A stretch of 39,049 nt of DNA from Xanthobacteraceae bacterium (GTDB taxonomy: Bacteria > Pseudomonadota > Alphaproteobacteria > Rhizobiales > Xanthobacteraceae). The position numbers and the translations under genes are program-made. Shown here in pieces: positions 1 to 10,346 of this stretch. The stretch covers positions 1 to 39,049 of the forward strand of contig JAFAXD010000644.1 of assembly GCA_019241285.1 (NCBI GenBank), read 5' to 3'. How positions within the stretch are numbered: the stretch's first letter is position 1; every line of letters begins with the position of its first letter. Under the pieces are notes generated by a model that was not told the DNA's origin, searched no databases, and saw only the letters and a program-made list of their open reading frames with translations.

Positions 1-1065
1 TGGAATACGCTCATCTACAATTTCGGCCGTACCGAGATCGCAAACTTCCTGCTGGCGAACGGACTGTTCTGGCTTGACCGTTACGGCATCGATGGATTGC
101 GTGTCGATGCGGTCGCCTCGATGCTCTACCTCGATTACAGCCGACCGGAAGGAGGATGGGTTCCCAACAAATATGGCGGGCGCGAAAATCTGGATGCAAT
201 CGCTTTCCTGCGCCGGGTCAACACCGAGGTGTTCGGTCACTATCCCAATGCGACCACCGCTGCCGAGGAGTCGACCGCCTGGCCGATGGTGTCACGACCG
301 GTGGACTGGGGCGGGCTCGGGTTCGGTTACAAATGGAACATGGGCTGGATGCACGATACGCTCAACTACATGAGCAAAGATCCGATTTATCGGAGACATC
401 ACCACGGCGACATTCTATTCGGGCTGCATTACGCGTTCTCGGAAAACTTCATCCTGCCGCTATCGCATGACGAAGTCGTGCATGGCAAGCGCTCGGTCCT
501 TGGCCGCATGCCGGGAGATCGGTGGCAACGGTTCGCAAATCTGCGCGCCTACTACGGTTTCATGTTTGGACATCCGGGCAAGAAGCTTCTGTTCATGGGC
601 AACGAATTCGGCCAGGAGCACGAATGGACACACGACCATTCGCTCGACTGGCATCTGCTGCATGAACCGCGACACGCCGGCATCCAAACACTGGTCCGCG
701 ACCTCAATCACCTCTACCGCAGCCTGCCTGCCCTGCATGAGCTCGATTGCGACAGCGCCGGTTTCGAGTGGCTGATCACCGATGATCGCGATCGCAGCGT
801 CTTTGCCTGGCTGCGCAAGGGCCGCGACGGACGTGCTCGCTGTCTCGTCGTCATCAACTTCACGCCAGAGGTCTACCGGAACTATCGTATCCGCGTGCCG
901 TTCCTCGGCTATTGGCGCGAGGTGCTCAATACCGATTCTGCACGTTATGGCGGCACCAACGTCGGCAACGACGGAGGCGTGCAGGCGTTCGAGGACCGGC
1001 TGCTTCCCGAAGTCAGTCTTGTCATTCCGCCCCTGGCGGCGCTTTTCTTCGTTCCAGAGCTCTAA
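1..1065 (+). CDS. glgB: 1,4-alpha-glucan branching enzyme, C-terminal part (5' end outside window)
   Basis: Glycogen branching enzyme of family GH13, which cuts alpha-1,4-glucan chains and rejoins them as alpha-1,6 branches. The frame is open from base 1 and ends with TAA at 1063-1065, giving the last 354 residues; bacterial GlgB is usually about 730. All three catalytic regions are present: DGLRVDAV with the nucleophile Asp codon at 106-108, TAAEES with the acid/base Glu around 262-270, and [10 protein letters not shown] with the transition-state Asp at 469-471. The C-terminal beta-sandwich follows ([15 protein letters not shown], then a hydrophobic end). The gene leads a same-strand series into glgX after 53 bases, so it is probably part of a glycogen/trehalose operon that begins upstream. 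Nothing looks damaged; the truncation is only the window edge. Confidence 0.97.
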   Translation, partial: WNTLIYNFGRTEIANFLLANGLFWLDRYGIDGLRVDAVASMLYLDYSRPEGGWVPNKYGGRENLDAIAFLRRVNTEVFGHYPNATTAAEESTAWPMVSRPVDWGGLGFGYKWNMGWMHDTLNYMSKDPIYRRHHHGDILFGLHYAFSENFILPLSHDEVVHGKRSVLGRMPGDRWQRFANLRAYYGFMFGHPGKKLLFMGNEFGQEHEWTHDHSLDWHLLHEPRHAGIQTLVRDLNHLYRSLPALHELDCDSAGFEWLITDDRDRSVFAWLRKGRDGRARCLVVINFTPEVYRNYRIRVPFLGYWREVLNTDSARYGGTNVGNDGGVQAFEDRLLPEVSLVIPPLAALFFVPEL

Positions 1066-1118
1066 GGCTGCGGGTTTCAACTACTTTGATTCCGAAGTTC
1101 GCTTCAGAGAGTGGGGCG

Positions 1119-3221
1119 ATGTATCAGGAGCGTCGTAATCGGGGTACGACAGTGCGATTGGCAGCGGGACTGCCCTATCCGCTTGGCGCAACGTGGGACG
1201 GCCGCGGGACGAACTTCGCGCTATTCTCCGCGCATGCTCAGGCGGTGGAGCTCTGTCTGTTCGACAAATCCGGCCGGCGCGAGCTCGAGCGTGTGCCGCT
1301 GCCGGAGCACACCGAGGACATCTGGCACGGCTATTTGCCCGACGTAGCGCCCGGCCAGCTCTATGGCTACCGAGTGCATGGTCGGTACGATCCGGAAAGC
1401 GGCTTTCGCTTCAACCCCTACAAGCTCCTGCTCGATCCTTATGCCAAAGCGCTGGCCGGGCGGCTTGTGTGGAGCGATGCCCACTACTCCTTTCGTGCCG
1501 GTGGCCCACGCAGCGACCTGACCATGGATCGCCGCGACAATGCTCGCGGAATGCCGAAGGCCGTTGTTGTTGATGAAGCGTTCAGTTGGGGCAATGAACG
1601 ACGCCCAGGAACCGCGTGGGAAGACACCATCATCTACGAGGCGCATGTCAAGGGCCTCACCCGCCTGCGTGATGACGTGCCTCCGGGGTGGCGAGGCTTC
1701 TTCAGCGGATTGGCAGCGCCGGCCATGGTCGACCATCTCCAACGGCTTGGCGTCACCGCCATCGAGTTGATGCCGATCCACGCCTTCGTGGATGATCGCT
1801 ATCTGATTGAGCGCGGGCTCGTAAACTATTGGGGCTACAGCACGCTTGCGTTCTTTGCACCGGAGCCGCGCTATGCCCCGGACAATCCGCTCGACGCGTT
1901 TCGCTCGACCGTCTCCCGCTTGCACGACGCCGGCATCGAGGTCCTTCTCGACGTCGTCTACAACCACACCGCGGAAGGCAACCACCTGGGTCCAACGCTC
2001 AGCTTTCGCGGGATCGATAATACGTCCTATTACTGGCTGGTTCCGGGAAGCCCTCGTCACTACGACGACTTCACCGGCTGCGGCAACGCACTCAACCTCA
2101 CGCATCCGCGCGTGTTGCAGCTAGTTATGGATTCGCTGCGCTATTGGGTCGAGGTCTGCCATGTCGATGGATTCCGTTTTGACCTCGCAAGCACGCTCGG
2201 ACGTGGCCCGCAAGGATTTGACCGCGGTTCCTGGTTCTTCGCGGCGGTGCGCCAGGACCCCGTGCTGGCCACAACCAAGTTGATCGCCGAGCCCTGGGAC
2301 CTTGGACTGGGCGGCTATCAGGTCGGCGGCTTCCCGCCCGGCTGGTCGGAATGGAACGATCACTATCGCCGCACGCTGCGGCGCTATTGGGCAGGCGAAG
2401 GCAGCTTGATCGGCGATGTCGGCGGGCGCATGACGGGCTCAAGCGACTTGTTTCGCCACAACGGCCGCGGGCCGCGCGCCAGCATCAATCATGTCACCGT
2501 GCACGACGGATTCACGCTCGCCGATCTGGTCAGTTACGAGCGCAAACACAACCGAGTTAACGGCGAGGACAATCGCGATGGCTCGGACGACAACCAAAGC
2601 ACCAATTGCGGGCACGAAGGCCCGACGCGCGATCCGACGATCATCGCCCTGCGCCAGCAACTGCGAAGGAATCAGCTCGCTTGCCTCATGCTGGCGCACG
2701 GCGTGCCGCTGCTGCTCGCCGGAGATGAAGTCGGCAACAGTCAGAAGGGCAACAACAACGCCTATTGTCAGGACAACGAGACCGGTTGGACTGATTGGTC
2801 AGGGATCAATCGCACGGGCGAGGATCTGACTGAGCTGATTGCGCGGCTCACCGCGATACGACGAACATATCCGCAGCTGCGCCCTCGTCGCTGGGTTGAC
2901 GGCCGCCGAACTGACGGATCCTACGGCGTGCTGTGGCTTACCCCTCACGCCACCGAGATGCACGAGAAGGACTGGAACTTTCCCGAAGGCCGCTTCCTCT
3001 CGTACTTGCTCGGACCCTTACGGCGCGGATCACCACACCTCTTCGTGGTCCTCAACGCTGCGCCGCAGGCGATCGAGTTCAAACTGCCGATCATTGCGGA
3101 CTACGACCGCTGGGAGATGCTGCTCGACACCACGCACCCGTCCGGGGTGCCGAGCCATGCGGCCTATCGTTTCACCCACGCGCCTGCGCGTTCCGTCCTC
3201 GTGTTTGCGGCCACGGCATGA
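1119..3221 (+). CDS. glgX: glycogen debranching enzyme GlgX (first copy)
   Basis: Debranching enzyme (GH13_11, isoamylase type) that hydrolyses alpha-1,6 branches in limit glycogen and frees maltooligosaccharides for TreY. The frame is open upstream of 1119, but the ATG at 1119 gives a 700-residue protein starting MYQERRN, with the N-terminal CBM48-like module (PYPLGATWDGRGTNFALFS) about 20 residues in; longer versions would overlap glgB. GH13 regions in order are [11 protein letters not shown] (about 278), GFRFDLAS with nucleophile D355, AEPWDLG with acid/base E391, and HDGFTLADL with D463. The C-terminal domain is complete. Its TGA overlaps the treZ start as ATGA, indicating translational coupling. 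A second glgX at 8049-10232 differs at many positions and is not a recent duplicate. Confidence 0.96.
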   Translation: MYQERRNRGTTVRLAAGLPYPLGATWDGRGTNFALFSAHAQAVELCLFDKSGRRELERVPLPEHTEDIWHGYLPDVAPGQLYGYRVHGRYDPESGFRFNPYKLLLDPYAKALAGRLVWSDAHYSFRAGGPRSDLTMDRRDNARGMPKAVVVDEAFSWGNERRPGTAWEDTIIYEAHVKGLTRLRDDVPPGWRGFFSGLAAPAMVDHLQRLGVTAIELMPIHAFVDDRYLIERGLVNYWGYSTLAFFAPEPRYAPDNPLDAFRSTVSRLHDAGIEVLLDVVYNHTAEGNHLGPTLSFRGIDNTSYYWLVPGSPRHYDDFTGCGNALNLTHPRVLQLVMDSLRYWVEVCHVDGFRFDLASTLGRGPQGFDRGSWFFAAVRQDPVLATTKLIAEPWDLGLGGYQVGGFPPGWSEWNDHYRRTLRRYWAGEGSLIGDVGGRMTGSSDLFRHNGRGPRASINHVTVHDGFTLADLVSYERKHNRVNGEDNRDGSDDNQSTNCGHEGPTRDPTIIALRQQLRRNQLACLMLAHGVPLLLAGDEVGNSQKGNNNAYCQDNETGWTDWSGINRTGEDLTELIARLTAIRRTYPQLRPRRWVDGRRTDGSYGVLWLTPHATEMHEKDWNFPEGRFLSYLLGPLRRGSPHLFVVLNAAPQAIEFKLPIIADYDRWEMLLDTTHPSGVPSHAAYRFTHAPARSVLVFAATA

Positions 3222-4981
3222 ACAATTTCCATTTCGGACCGGACTTGACCAGCTCCGGTGTGCAATTTCGCCTATGGGCACCGGCCGCAAAACAGGTCGA
3301 GCTCGTGCTCGAACGGCCACGACGCATGGAAGTGCACGACGACGGCTGGCACACGTTGATGGTGCCAGAAGCGCGCGCCGGCACGCGCTACAAATTCCGC
3401 ATCGACGGCGAGCTCGACGTGCCCGACCCCGCGTCCGCGTTCCAGCCCGAGGATGTATCGGGCCCAAGCGAAATCATCGATCATGCGGCTTATCCCTGGC
3501 GCGAGACCGATTGGCGCGGGCGGCCCTGGGAGAGCGCAGCGATCCTCGAACTGCATGTCGGCACGTTCACGCCGGACGGCACGTTCCGCGCCGCGATCGA
3601 CAAGCTCGATCACGTGGTGGACGCCGGCTTCACCGCGATCGAGTTGATGCCGGTGGCCGATTTTTCCGGACGCCGCAACTGGGGCTATGACGGTGTCCTG
3701 CTGTTTGCTCCCGATAGCGCCTATGGCCGGCCCGAGGACCTCAAGGCACTTATCGACGCGGCGCATCGGCGCGGCCTGATGGTGTTTCTTGACGTTGTTT
3801 ACAATCACTTCGGCCCGGAGGGAAATTACCTCGGCCGCTATGCGCCTCAATTCTTTGCGGAGGCACGCACACCTTGGGGCAGCGCGATCGACTATCGTGT
3901 TGCGCAGGTACGCGCTTTCGCAATCGACAACGCACTGCACTGGATCAGCAACTACTCCTTCGATGGTCTGCGGCTCGACGCCGTGCATGCGATCACGCAA
4001 CCGGGCGAGCCGCACATGCTCGCCGATTTGAGCCGGGCGGTGGGTGCCCGCGCCGAGGAGTTGGGCCGCCAGGTCCACCTGGTGCTGGAGAACGACGACA
4101 ACCGCGCGAGCTTGCTCGACCCGCGGAGCAACCCGCCGCACGGGAAATACCGCGCCCAGTGGAACGACGATTATCACCACGCTTGGCACGTGAAGCTCAC
4201 GGGGGAAATCCACGGCTACTACACGGATTATCGCGAGCAGCCCGTCCAGCAGATTGCACGCGCCCTCGGCTCAGGCTTCATTTATCAGGGCGAGGCCTCC
4301 GCGCATCGCAGCGGCGAGCGCCGCGGCGAACCGAGCGGCCATCTGTCGCCCGAGGCATTCATCAACTTTTTGCAGAACCATGATCAGATCGGCAATCGGC
4401 CCTTCGGCGACCGGCTGACCAAACGGGCGGACCCGCATGCACTGGAAGCCGCGGTCGCCATTATGCTGCTCGCGCCCATGCCGCCCCTCATGTTCATGGG
4501 CGAGGAATGGGGCGCCACCACGCCCTTTCCCTTCTTCTGCGATTTTACCGGAGACCTTGCGGAGGCCGTACGCAAAGGCCGGCGCGAGGAGTTCAAGGCC
4601 GCTTATGCGGCCCACGCCGACGAAGTGCCCGATCCGCTGACAGAAGAAACATTTCGATCTGCCGTGCTGAATTGGGGCGCGTGTCGCGAGCCCGATGGCA
4701 GGCGCCGCTTGGACTTGGTGCGCGAGTTGCTGACAGTGCGCCGCCAAGAGATTGTGCCCCGCATCGCCAAGAGTTCCTTCGCAAGCGCCAGTGCCGACGG
4801 CGATTTGCTCGAAGCGAGCTGGTCCCTCGGCCGTGGCGAAACTCTTTCACTGCAGGCAAACCTCGGCGGGACCAGCATCGGCAACCCGCGTCTCGCCCCT
4901 GGCGCGCGGCCGATCTGGGGAGGCTCCGCGCCTGCCCGGCTGCGCCCATGGTCGGTATTCTGGGCGATTGGAGCGCCATGA
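3218..4981 (+). CDS. treZ: malto-oligosyltrehalose trehalohydrolase
   Basis: TreZ (GH13_10) hydrolyses the alpha-1,4 bond next to the terminal trehalosyl unit made by TreY and so releases free trehalose in the cytoplasm. The ATG at 3218 gives 587 residues, the usual family length, and overlaps the glgX stop by four bases. An N-terminal beta-sandwich (FGPDLTSSGVQFRLWAPAA) precedes the barrel. Catalytic regions are DVVYNHFGPEGNYLG, GLRLDAVHAI with nucleophile D254, VLENDDNRAS with E291 and QNHDQIGNRPFG with D389. The MFMGEEWGATTPF segment, typical of TreZ, is present. The stop codon sits inside the treY start region, so treZ and treY are also coupled. There is no sign of damage. Confidence 0.97.
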   Translation: MNNFHFGPDLTSSGVQFRLWAPAAKQVELVLERPRRMEVHDDGWHTLMVPEARAGTRYKFRIDGELDVPDPASAFQPEDVSGPSEIIDHAAYPWRETDWRGRPWESAAILELHVGTFTPDGTFRAAIDKLDHVVDAGFTAIELMPVADFSGRRNWGYDGVLLFAPDSAYGRPEDLKALIDAAHRRGLMVFLDVVYNHFGPEGNYLGRYAPQFFAEARTPWGSAIDYRVAQVRAFAIDNALHWISNYSFDGLRLDAVHAITQPGEPHMLADLSRAVGARAEELGRQVHLVLENDDNRASLLDPRSNPPHGKYRAQWNDDYHHAWHVKLTGEIHGYYTDYREQPVQQIARALGSGFIYQGEASAHRSGERRGEPSGHLSPEAFINFLQNHDQIGNRPFGDRLTKRADPHALEAAVAIMLLAPMPPLMFMGEEWGATTPFPFFCDFTGDLAEAVRKGRREEFKAAYAAHADEVPDPLTEETFRSAVLNWGACREPDGRRRLDLVRELLTVRRQEIVPRIAKSSFASASADGDLLEASWSLGRGETLSLQANLGGTSIGNPRLAPGARPIWGGSAPARLRPWSVFWAIGAP

Positions 4982-7734
4982 TGCCGCGCTCGCTTCCGCT
5001 CGCTACCTACCGCCTGCAACTGACGTCCAAGTTCACTTTCGATGATGCGGCGGCCGTCGTTCCCTATCTGGCCGAGCTTGGGATCAGCCACGTCTATGCG
5101 TCGCCATTCATGTGGGCACGCGCCGGCAGCACCCATGGGTACGATGTCATCAACCATGCAGCGCTCAATCCAGATCTCGGCGGCGAGGATGGCTTTGCCC
5201 GGCTAAGCCAAGCCTTGGCGCGCGCTAACCTCGGCCTCATTCTCGATTTCGTGCCCAATCATATGGCGGTCAACGGCGCCGACAACGCCTGGTGGCTCGA
5301 TGTGTTGGAATGGGGACCCGCCTCTCCTTACGCCCCGTTCTTCGATATCGACTGGGCGCGCATTCCCCACCGGCCGAAACCGGGAGTGCTGCTCCCCCTG
5401 CTCGGCCGGCCTTATGCTGAAGCGCTCACTGCGGGCGAGATCGATTTGCGCTTCGATCCGCACGACGGCAGTTTCTCAGCCTGGTACTTCGATCACCGCT
5501 TGCCCATCGCGCCACAATGCTATGCCGGAATCCTGCGGCGCGTTGCCGGATGCGTGCAATCACGCGATGCAACGCTTGCCGCAGCGCTGCGCACGCTTGC
5601 GCACGAACGTGCGGACACTCCCGAACACGCCCGTGCGCTCAAAAGCGCTTTGGCGCAACTCTCCGGCGGGGCCGACCTCATCCAATCGGGTCTGCGAGCT
5701 TACCGCCCCGACCGGCAGCAGCCGGCCGCCACCGCGACGTTGCATCGGCTGGTGGAGCGCCAGAATTATCGGCTCGCGCACTGGCAGCTAGCGTCAAGCA
5801 ACATCAATTATCGGCGCTTTTTCGACATCAACAACTTGGCGGCATTACGCGTCGAGTACCCGCCGGCCTTCGCGGCGATCCATCCGCTCGTACTGCGGCT
5901 GATCAGCGATGGTCGTCTGCACGGCTTGCGGCTCGATCACATCGATGGCCTCTGGGACCCCGACCAGTACTGCGCTCGGCTGCGAGACGCGATCGCCGAG
6001 GCTCAGCCCGACCGCAGCCAGCATTTCTACACGGTCGTCGAAAAAATCCTCGAGCCACATGAATCATTGCCGCCCTTCCCCGGCGTGGCCGGGACAACCG
6101 GTTACGAGTGGTTGAACGCGATCTCGCGTGTATTGATCGAGCCGCGGGGTCTTTCTCCGCTTGCGCAGACCTGGCGCGACTTCACCGGCGAGCAGCGCAT
6201 CTTTGCCGATGTCCTGACCGAGGCCAAGCGGTACGTGATCGCCAACCTGCTTGCGAGCGAGTTCACGACGCTGGTTCAGTTATTGGGCCGTATCGCCGCC
6301 GGCCATTGTGGCACGCGCGATTTTGCCCCGTCGCGCCTGCGCGATGCGCTCGAGGCCTTCGTGCTGCAATTCCCGATCTATCGCACGTACATCGCGGCTG
6401 ATCGGGTCAGTGAGGCCGATCAGCACATCATCACCGAAACGATCGCGGCAGCGCGCGGGCAAGAGACGCAGGATCAGGAGATCTTCGCGTTTCTCGAAGC
6501 CCTGCTGACCCTTGACCTGATCGCTCCCGGGCGCCGCACTCACAGTCGCCGCCGCGTGCTGCAATTCGTCGGCAAGCTGCAGCAGTTGACCGGCCCGTTA
6601 ATGGCGAAATCACTGGAGGACACCGCCTTCTATCGCGATCACGCGATCCTCGCCCTCAACGAGGTCGGCGGAAGGCCCGACGCCGGCGCGCTGGCGCCTA
6701 GCCAATTTCATGAGGCGATGGCAGAGCGCGCCAGCAGCTGGCCACACGGCCTCACCGCGACCGCGACCCACGACACCAAGCGCGGCGAGGATGCGCGCAT
6801 GCGCCTGCTGGCGATGTCGGAACTCGCGCCGGACTGGGCAGCCGCGGCGCCGGAGTGGCACCGCCTCAACGACAGCTTGGCGCAGAGCACGTGCGGTTCG
6901 CGCGCGCCGTCGCTCGCGCATGAGTATCTGTTCTATGAGGTGCTGCTTGGGGCTTGGCCGTCAGGCAAGATCGATGTGACGTTCACTGAACGGATGCAGG
7001 CCTTCATGTTGAAGGCCGCGCGCGAGGGCAAGCAGCAGACAAGCTGGCTCAATCCCAATCCCGAGTATGAGCGTTCCCTGCAGGCCTTCGTCGCTGGTGC
7101 ACTCGAACCGGGGAGCGCGTTTCTGGCTGCGGCCAAGCCGCTGGCGGACCGCATCGCGCGCCTGGGCGCGCTCAATTCTCTGTCCCAGCTTACACTTAAG
7201 GCCATGATGCCGGGTGTGCCTGACTTCTATCAGGGCAGCGAATTCTGGGATCTCTCCCTGGTTGATCCGGACAACCGTCGCCCCGTCGATTTCGCCGCGC
7301 GTGCCGGCACGTTGGCTCAAGTTGAAGCAATAGTCGATTGGGAGAAGCTCGCGCACAGCTGGCAGGATGGCGTGATCAAACTCGCTCTGACCCACCAACT
7401 GCTGCGCATCCGCCGGCAGTACCAACAATTATTCGAGGCCGCAGACTATCGGCCTGTTCTCGTCAACGGCCCACACCAAGACCATGTCATCGCATTCGCG
7501 CGCATCCATGCCGGCAACGCAGTCATCGTTGTTGTCGGCCGGCGGTTCGCACAGCTGACCGACGGCGGCCGCCGTTGGCCGCGCGCCGCCGACTGGAACG
7601 CCGAACTCGACATAACCGGATTTGATCAGATTGAGATTCTGGCGCCGAACAGAGCGCCGGTCGCTCAGGCGCGTCTTTCGGCTCTATTCGCAACCATTCC
7701 TGTCGCGATCCTGCGCGCAGAAGTTCGCCAATAG
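4978..7734 (+). CDS. treY: malto-oligosyltrehalose synthase
   Basis: TreY (GH13_26) isomerises the reducing-end alpha-1,4 bond of maltooligosaccharides to an alpha,alpha-1,1 bond, producing the substrate of TreZ. Two ATG codons in tandem (4978 and 4981) are possible starts, both overlapping or abutting the treZ stop; the first gives 918 residues. The N-terminus LPLATYRLQLTSKFTFDDAA is characteristic of the family. Motifs are DFVPNHMAVNG, GLRLDHIDGLWDPDQY with nucleophile D320, VVEKILEPHE with acid/base E355, and TATHDTKRGEDARMR with D599. The late PGVPDFYQGSEFWDLSLVDP segment is also typical. It is the last gene of the series; a 314-base convergent gap follows. Confidence 0.97.
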   Translation: MMPRSLPLATYRLQLTSKFTFDDAAAVVPYLAELGISHVYASPFMWARAGSTHGYDVINHAALNPDLGGEDGFARLSQALARANLGLILDFVPNHMAVNGADNAWWLDVLEWGPASPYAPFFDIDWARIPHRPKPGVLLPLLGRPYAEALTAGEIDLRFDPHDGSFSAWYFDHRLPIAPQCYAGILRRVAGCVQSRDATLAAALRTLAHERADTPEHARALKSALAQLSGGADLIQSGLRAYRPDRQQPAATATLHRLVERQNYRLAHWQLASSNINYRRFFDINNLAALRVEYPPAFAAIHPLVLRLISDGRLHGLRLDHIDGLWDPDQYCARLRDAIAEAQPDRSQHFYTVVEKILEPHESLPPFPGVAGTTGYEWLNAISRVLIEPRGLSPLAQTWRDFTGEQRIFADVLTEAKRYVIANLLASEFTTLVQLLGRIAAGHCGTRDFAPSRLRDALEAFVLQFPIYRTYIAADRVSEADQHIITETIAAARGQETQDQEIFAFLEALLTLDLIAPGRRTHSRRRVLQFVGKLQQLTGPLMAKSLEDTAFYRDHAILALNEVGGRPDAGALAPSQFHEAMAERASSWPHGLTATATHDTKRGEDARMRLLAMSELAPDWAAAAPEWHRLNDSLAQSTCGSRAPSLAHEYLFYEVLLGAWPSGKIDVTFTERMQAFMLKAAREGKQQTSWLNPNPEYERSLQAFVAGALEPGSAFLAAAKPLADRIARLGALNSLSQLTLKAMMPGVPDFYQGSEFWDLSLVDPDNRRPVDFAARAGTLAQVEAIVDWEKLAHSWQDGVIKLALTHQLLRIRRQYQQLFEAADYRPVLVNGPHQDHVIAFARIHAGNAVIVVVGRRFAQLTDGGRRWPRAADWNAELDITGFDQIEILAPNRAPVAQARLSALFATIPVAILRAEVRQ

Positions 7735-8048
7735 GGCAGCTATGCTTTCAAGCCGGATGATCGCTCATCGTTCGCGTCGTCTGGCGCGACGAGCCGGCGC
7801 TCCGCCGACCATGAGCCTCAACTTTCGGATGGTCGCCCTCCGGATCGGCGCCGGGCGCCAGTGACGGAGACGCATTCACTTGGCTAACCTGACGATTCCG
7901 GGAGACCTTTTCCCACCACTCGGCCGAGTATTTTCCACTCATGTCGCAACCCCACTGATACCCACGCTGGGGAACTCTAGAGCTAATTCTGGCAAAATTA
8001 GCTCCGTCCGACACTATCAAATGATAAAGTTCGGCACTCAGTGCGCTA
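7735..8048. other. convergent intergenic region between treY and the second glgX
   Basis: This 314-base stretch separates two converging genes. It holds one clear inverted repeat (7980-8004, listed separately). An open frame on the minus strand encodes a possible 64-residue product starting MSGKYSAEWWEKVS (ATG about 7943) that I do not recognise. It has no convincing ribosome site and a low-complexity, charged C-terminus, so I do not annotate it as a gene. No promoter stands out. Confidence 0.6.
7980..8004. repeat. 9-bp perfect inverted repeat, possible bidirectional terminator hairpin
   Basis: The arms GAGCTAATT and AATTAGCTC are perfect complements separated by the 7-base loop CTGGCAA. The hairpin lies 44 bases past the stop of the minus-strand glgX and about 245 bases past treY. 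Neither strand shows a following run of T, so it is not a classical Rho-independent terminator; it could be a 3'-end stabilising stem. Confidence 0.45.
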
Positions 8049-10232
8049 TCACCGCCGTGCGCGATCGGTGACCAGACGGAACACCACGACGGAACGGCCT
8101 GCTACTTCGTAGAGATGGCCCGGGCGTCTCGGAGCACCAGCATCCTCCTCGGGATTGTTGGTGTCAATCAGCGCCAGCCAGGCACGGCCGCCTGTTACCT
8201 TCGGTAGCTTGAATTGCACGACCTCGTGATGGGCATTCACGATAATCAGGAGGGTCGCATCACTACCGCGGCGTGCGATGCCACTCGTCTGACCACGCCC
8301 GTCCAGCACGACCCCGACGCAGCGCGCCATCGGGTCCTTCCACTGCTCGGGACGCATCTCTTCGCCGGCCGGCGTCAGCCAGGTCGCATCTTTGACTTCA
8401 AGAGCTTCGTTCCAATCGCCGGTCAAGAACCTGTTCCGGTGCAGCACGGGATAGGCGTGGCGCAGCCCGATCAGCCGGCGCGTGAACTGGATCAGAGCTT
8501 CCGCATCCGGCCCGAGATTCCAATCAAACCAGCTGATCTCATTGTCCTGGCAATAGGCATTGTTGTTGCCCCGCTGCGTGCGGCCGAACTCGTCGCCGCC
8601 GAGGATCATCGGCGTGCCCTGCGACAGCATCAGCGTGGCCAGCATATTGCGTTGCTGGCGCAGCCGGGTCTCACGAATGCCCGCATCGTCGGTCGGCCCC
8701 TCGGCACCATAATTGTTGCTATGGTTGTCGTTGTGACCGTCGCGGTTGTCCTCGCCGTTCGCTTCGTTGTGCTTCTCGTTGTAGCTCACCAGATCGGCGA
8801 GGGTGAAGCCGTCATGCGCGGTGATGAAGTTGACACTGGCCCAAGGCTTGCGGCCGCGCCGGTTGAACAAATCGGCCGAGCCGGTCAATCGCATCGCCAA
8901 CTCCGCCAACTGGCTCTCGTCGCCCCTCCAATAACTCCGGACACAATCGCGATAACGATCGTTCCACTCCGCCCAACCGGGCGGGAAACGGCCGACCTGA
9001 TAGCCGCCTGGCCCGAGGTCCCATGGCTCGGTGATGAGCTTGACCGAGGAGAGCACCGGATCCTGGCGACACGAATCGAGAAAGCCCCCGCCTTCGTCGA
9101 ACCCATAGGGTTCACGTGCCAGGATCGTGCCCAGATCGAAGCGGAACCCATCGATATGCATCTCCTGCACCCAATAGCGCAGGCTGTCGGTCACCATCTG
9201 CAGGACGCGTTGATGTGAGAGGTTCAGCGTGTTCCCGGTGCCGGTGTCGTTGATGTAGTAACGCTTCTGATCCTTCGGCTGACGATAATACGCCCAGTTG
9301 TCGATGCCTTTGAACAGCAGCGTTGGGCCGCGCTCATTCCCCTCGGCCGTGTGGTTATAGACAACGTCGAGGATCACCTCGATGCCGGCGTCGTGCAACC
9401 GGGCAACCATCTCCTTGAATTCGGCGAACGCAAAATCAGGGACGCTCGCGTAGCGGCGCGCCGGCGCGAAGAAGCCGATCGTGTTGTAGCCCCAGTAATT
9501 CCGTAATTTCTTGTCGAGCAGGTAGCTGTCGTCGAGAAACGTGTGCACCGGAAGCAACTCGACGGCGGTGACGCCGAGGCGGCGCAGGTGATCGAGCAAG
9601 CCTGGCTCGATAAGTCCACGGAAAGTGCCCCGAAGGTGCTCGGGCACATCCTCGCGCAGCATGCTGAAGCCGCGCACATGCATCTCGTAGATGATGGTGC
9701 GCTCCCAGGCCGTTCCGGGGGGGCGGTCATTCCCCCATGTGAAGGCCGGATCAACAACACGGCACTTGAGCATCGCAGGCCCGCTGTCGCGGTCGTCAAA
9801 GGTCAGATCGTCGCCGGTCTCCAGTTTGTAGCCGAACAGACTCGGCCCCCACTGCAACTGCCCGACGATCGCCTTGGCATAAGGGTCGAGCACCAACTTG
9901 TTCGGATTGAAACGATGCCCTGCATCCGGCTCGTACGGGCCGTGGACCCGATAACCATAGATCGTGCCGGGGCGCGCATCGGGGAAGAACCCGTGCCACA
10001 CCTCGTCTGTATATTCAGGCAGAGGTACACGCTCGAGCTCTCTCTCGCCGTTATCGTCGAAGATGCACAGTTCGACCTTTGTGGCATTGGCGGAAAACAG
10101 CGCAAAATTGACGCCAAGCCCGGTCCAGGTTGCTCCCAGGGGATGCGGAGAACCTTCCTGCAGGCGCGACGCAAAGAGCGACGTCTTGCGCGCTGCCTGC
10201 GCGCGTGAGTTCGCAATGGAATCGTGCATCAA
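8049..10232 (-). CDS. glgX: glycogen debranching enzyme GlgX (second copy)
   Basis: A second GH13_11 debranching enzyme of 727 residues, transcribed toward treY. Start choices are two adjacent Met codons at 10232 and 10229. The N-terminal module begins [19 protein letters not shown]. The barrel carries [36 protein letters not shown] with nucleophile D366, [13 protein letters not shown] with E402, and [11 protein letters not shown] with D474. The YGFDEGGGF segment matches the mainstream bacterial GlgX pattern more closely than the corresponding YGFD-less segment of the first copy (LGRGPQGFDRGSW), so the two may differ in branch-length preference; that is inference. It stands alone on this strand: the ketopantoate reductase-like gene upstream ends 114 bases before its start. 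Confidence 0.95.
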   Translation of the reverse strand: MMHDSIANSRAQAARKTSLFASRLQEGSPHPLGATWTGLGVNFALFSANATKVELCIFDDNGERELERVPLPEYTDEVWHGFFPDARPGTIYGYRVHGPYEPDAGHRFNPNKLVLDPYAKAIVGQLQWGPSLFGYKLETGDDLTFDDRDSGPAMLKCRVVDPAFTWGNDRPPGTAWERTIIYEMHVRGFSMLREDVPEHLRGTFRGLIEPGLLDHLRRLGVTAVELLPVHTFLDDSYLLDKKLRNYWGYNTIGFFAPARRYASVPDFAFAEFKEMVARLHDAGIEVILDVVYNHTAEGNERGPTLLFKGIDNWAYYRQPKDQKRYYINDTGTGNTLNLSHQRVLQMVTDSLRYWVQEMHIDGFRFDLGTILAREPYGFDEGGGFLDSCRQDPVLSSVKLITEPWDLGPGGYQVGRFPPGWAEWNDRYRDCVRSYWRGDESQLAELAMRLTGSADLFNRRGRKPWASVNFITAHDGFTLADLVSYNEKHNEANGEDNRDGHNDNHSNNYGAEGPTDDAGIRETRLRQQRNMLATLMLSQGTPMILGGDEFGRTQRGNNNAYCQDNEISWFDWNLGPDAEALIQFTRRLIGLRHAYPVLHRNRFLTGDWNEALEVKDATWLTPAGEEMRPEQWKDPMARCVGVVLDGRGQTSGIARRGSDATLLIIVNAHHEVVQFKLPKVTGGRAWLALIDTNNPEEDAGAPRRPGHLYEVAGRSVVVFRLVTDRARR

Positions 10233-10346
10233 GTGCCCCTGAGGTCGTGCCGCTCTATGTCGGACACGCGCCAGATAAAGGTCTGGCGAGCCTTAACGGG
10301 CGAAGCAGCCGAATGTTCCTCAGTATAGCCCGGATGTGGTCGGAGG

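Noticed and set aside
3272-4213. Long open frame on the minus strand opposite treZ (about 313 codons)
   Set aside because: It lies wholly inside an unmistakable gene in the opposite sense; its translation has no family signature. Such mirror frames are common in GC-rich coding DNA. The same holds for the long frames opposite the SfnB-like gene (27229-28185) and the system B permease (29395-30336).
7748-8020. Minus-strand frame between treY and the second glgX, with MSGKYSAEWWEKVS inside
   Set aside because: The start lacks a convincing ribosome site, the C-terminal half is low complexity and I recognise no family. It could be a small real protein, so it is described with the intergenic region but not called.
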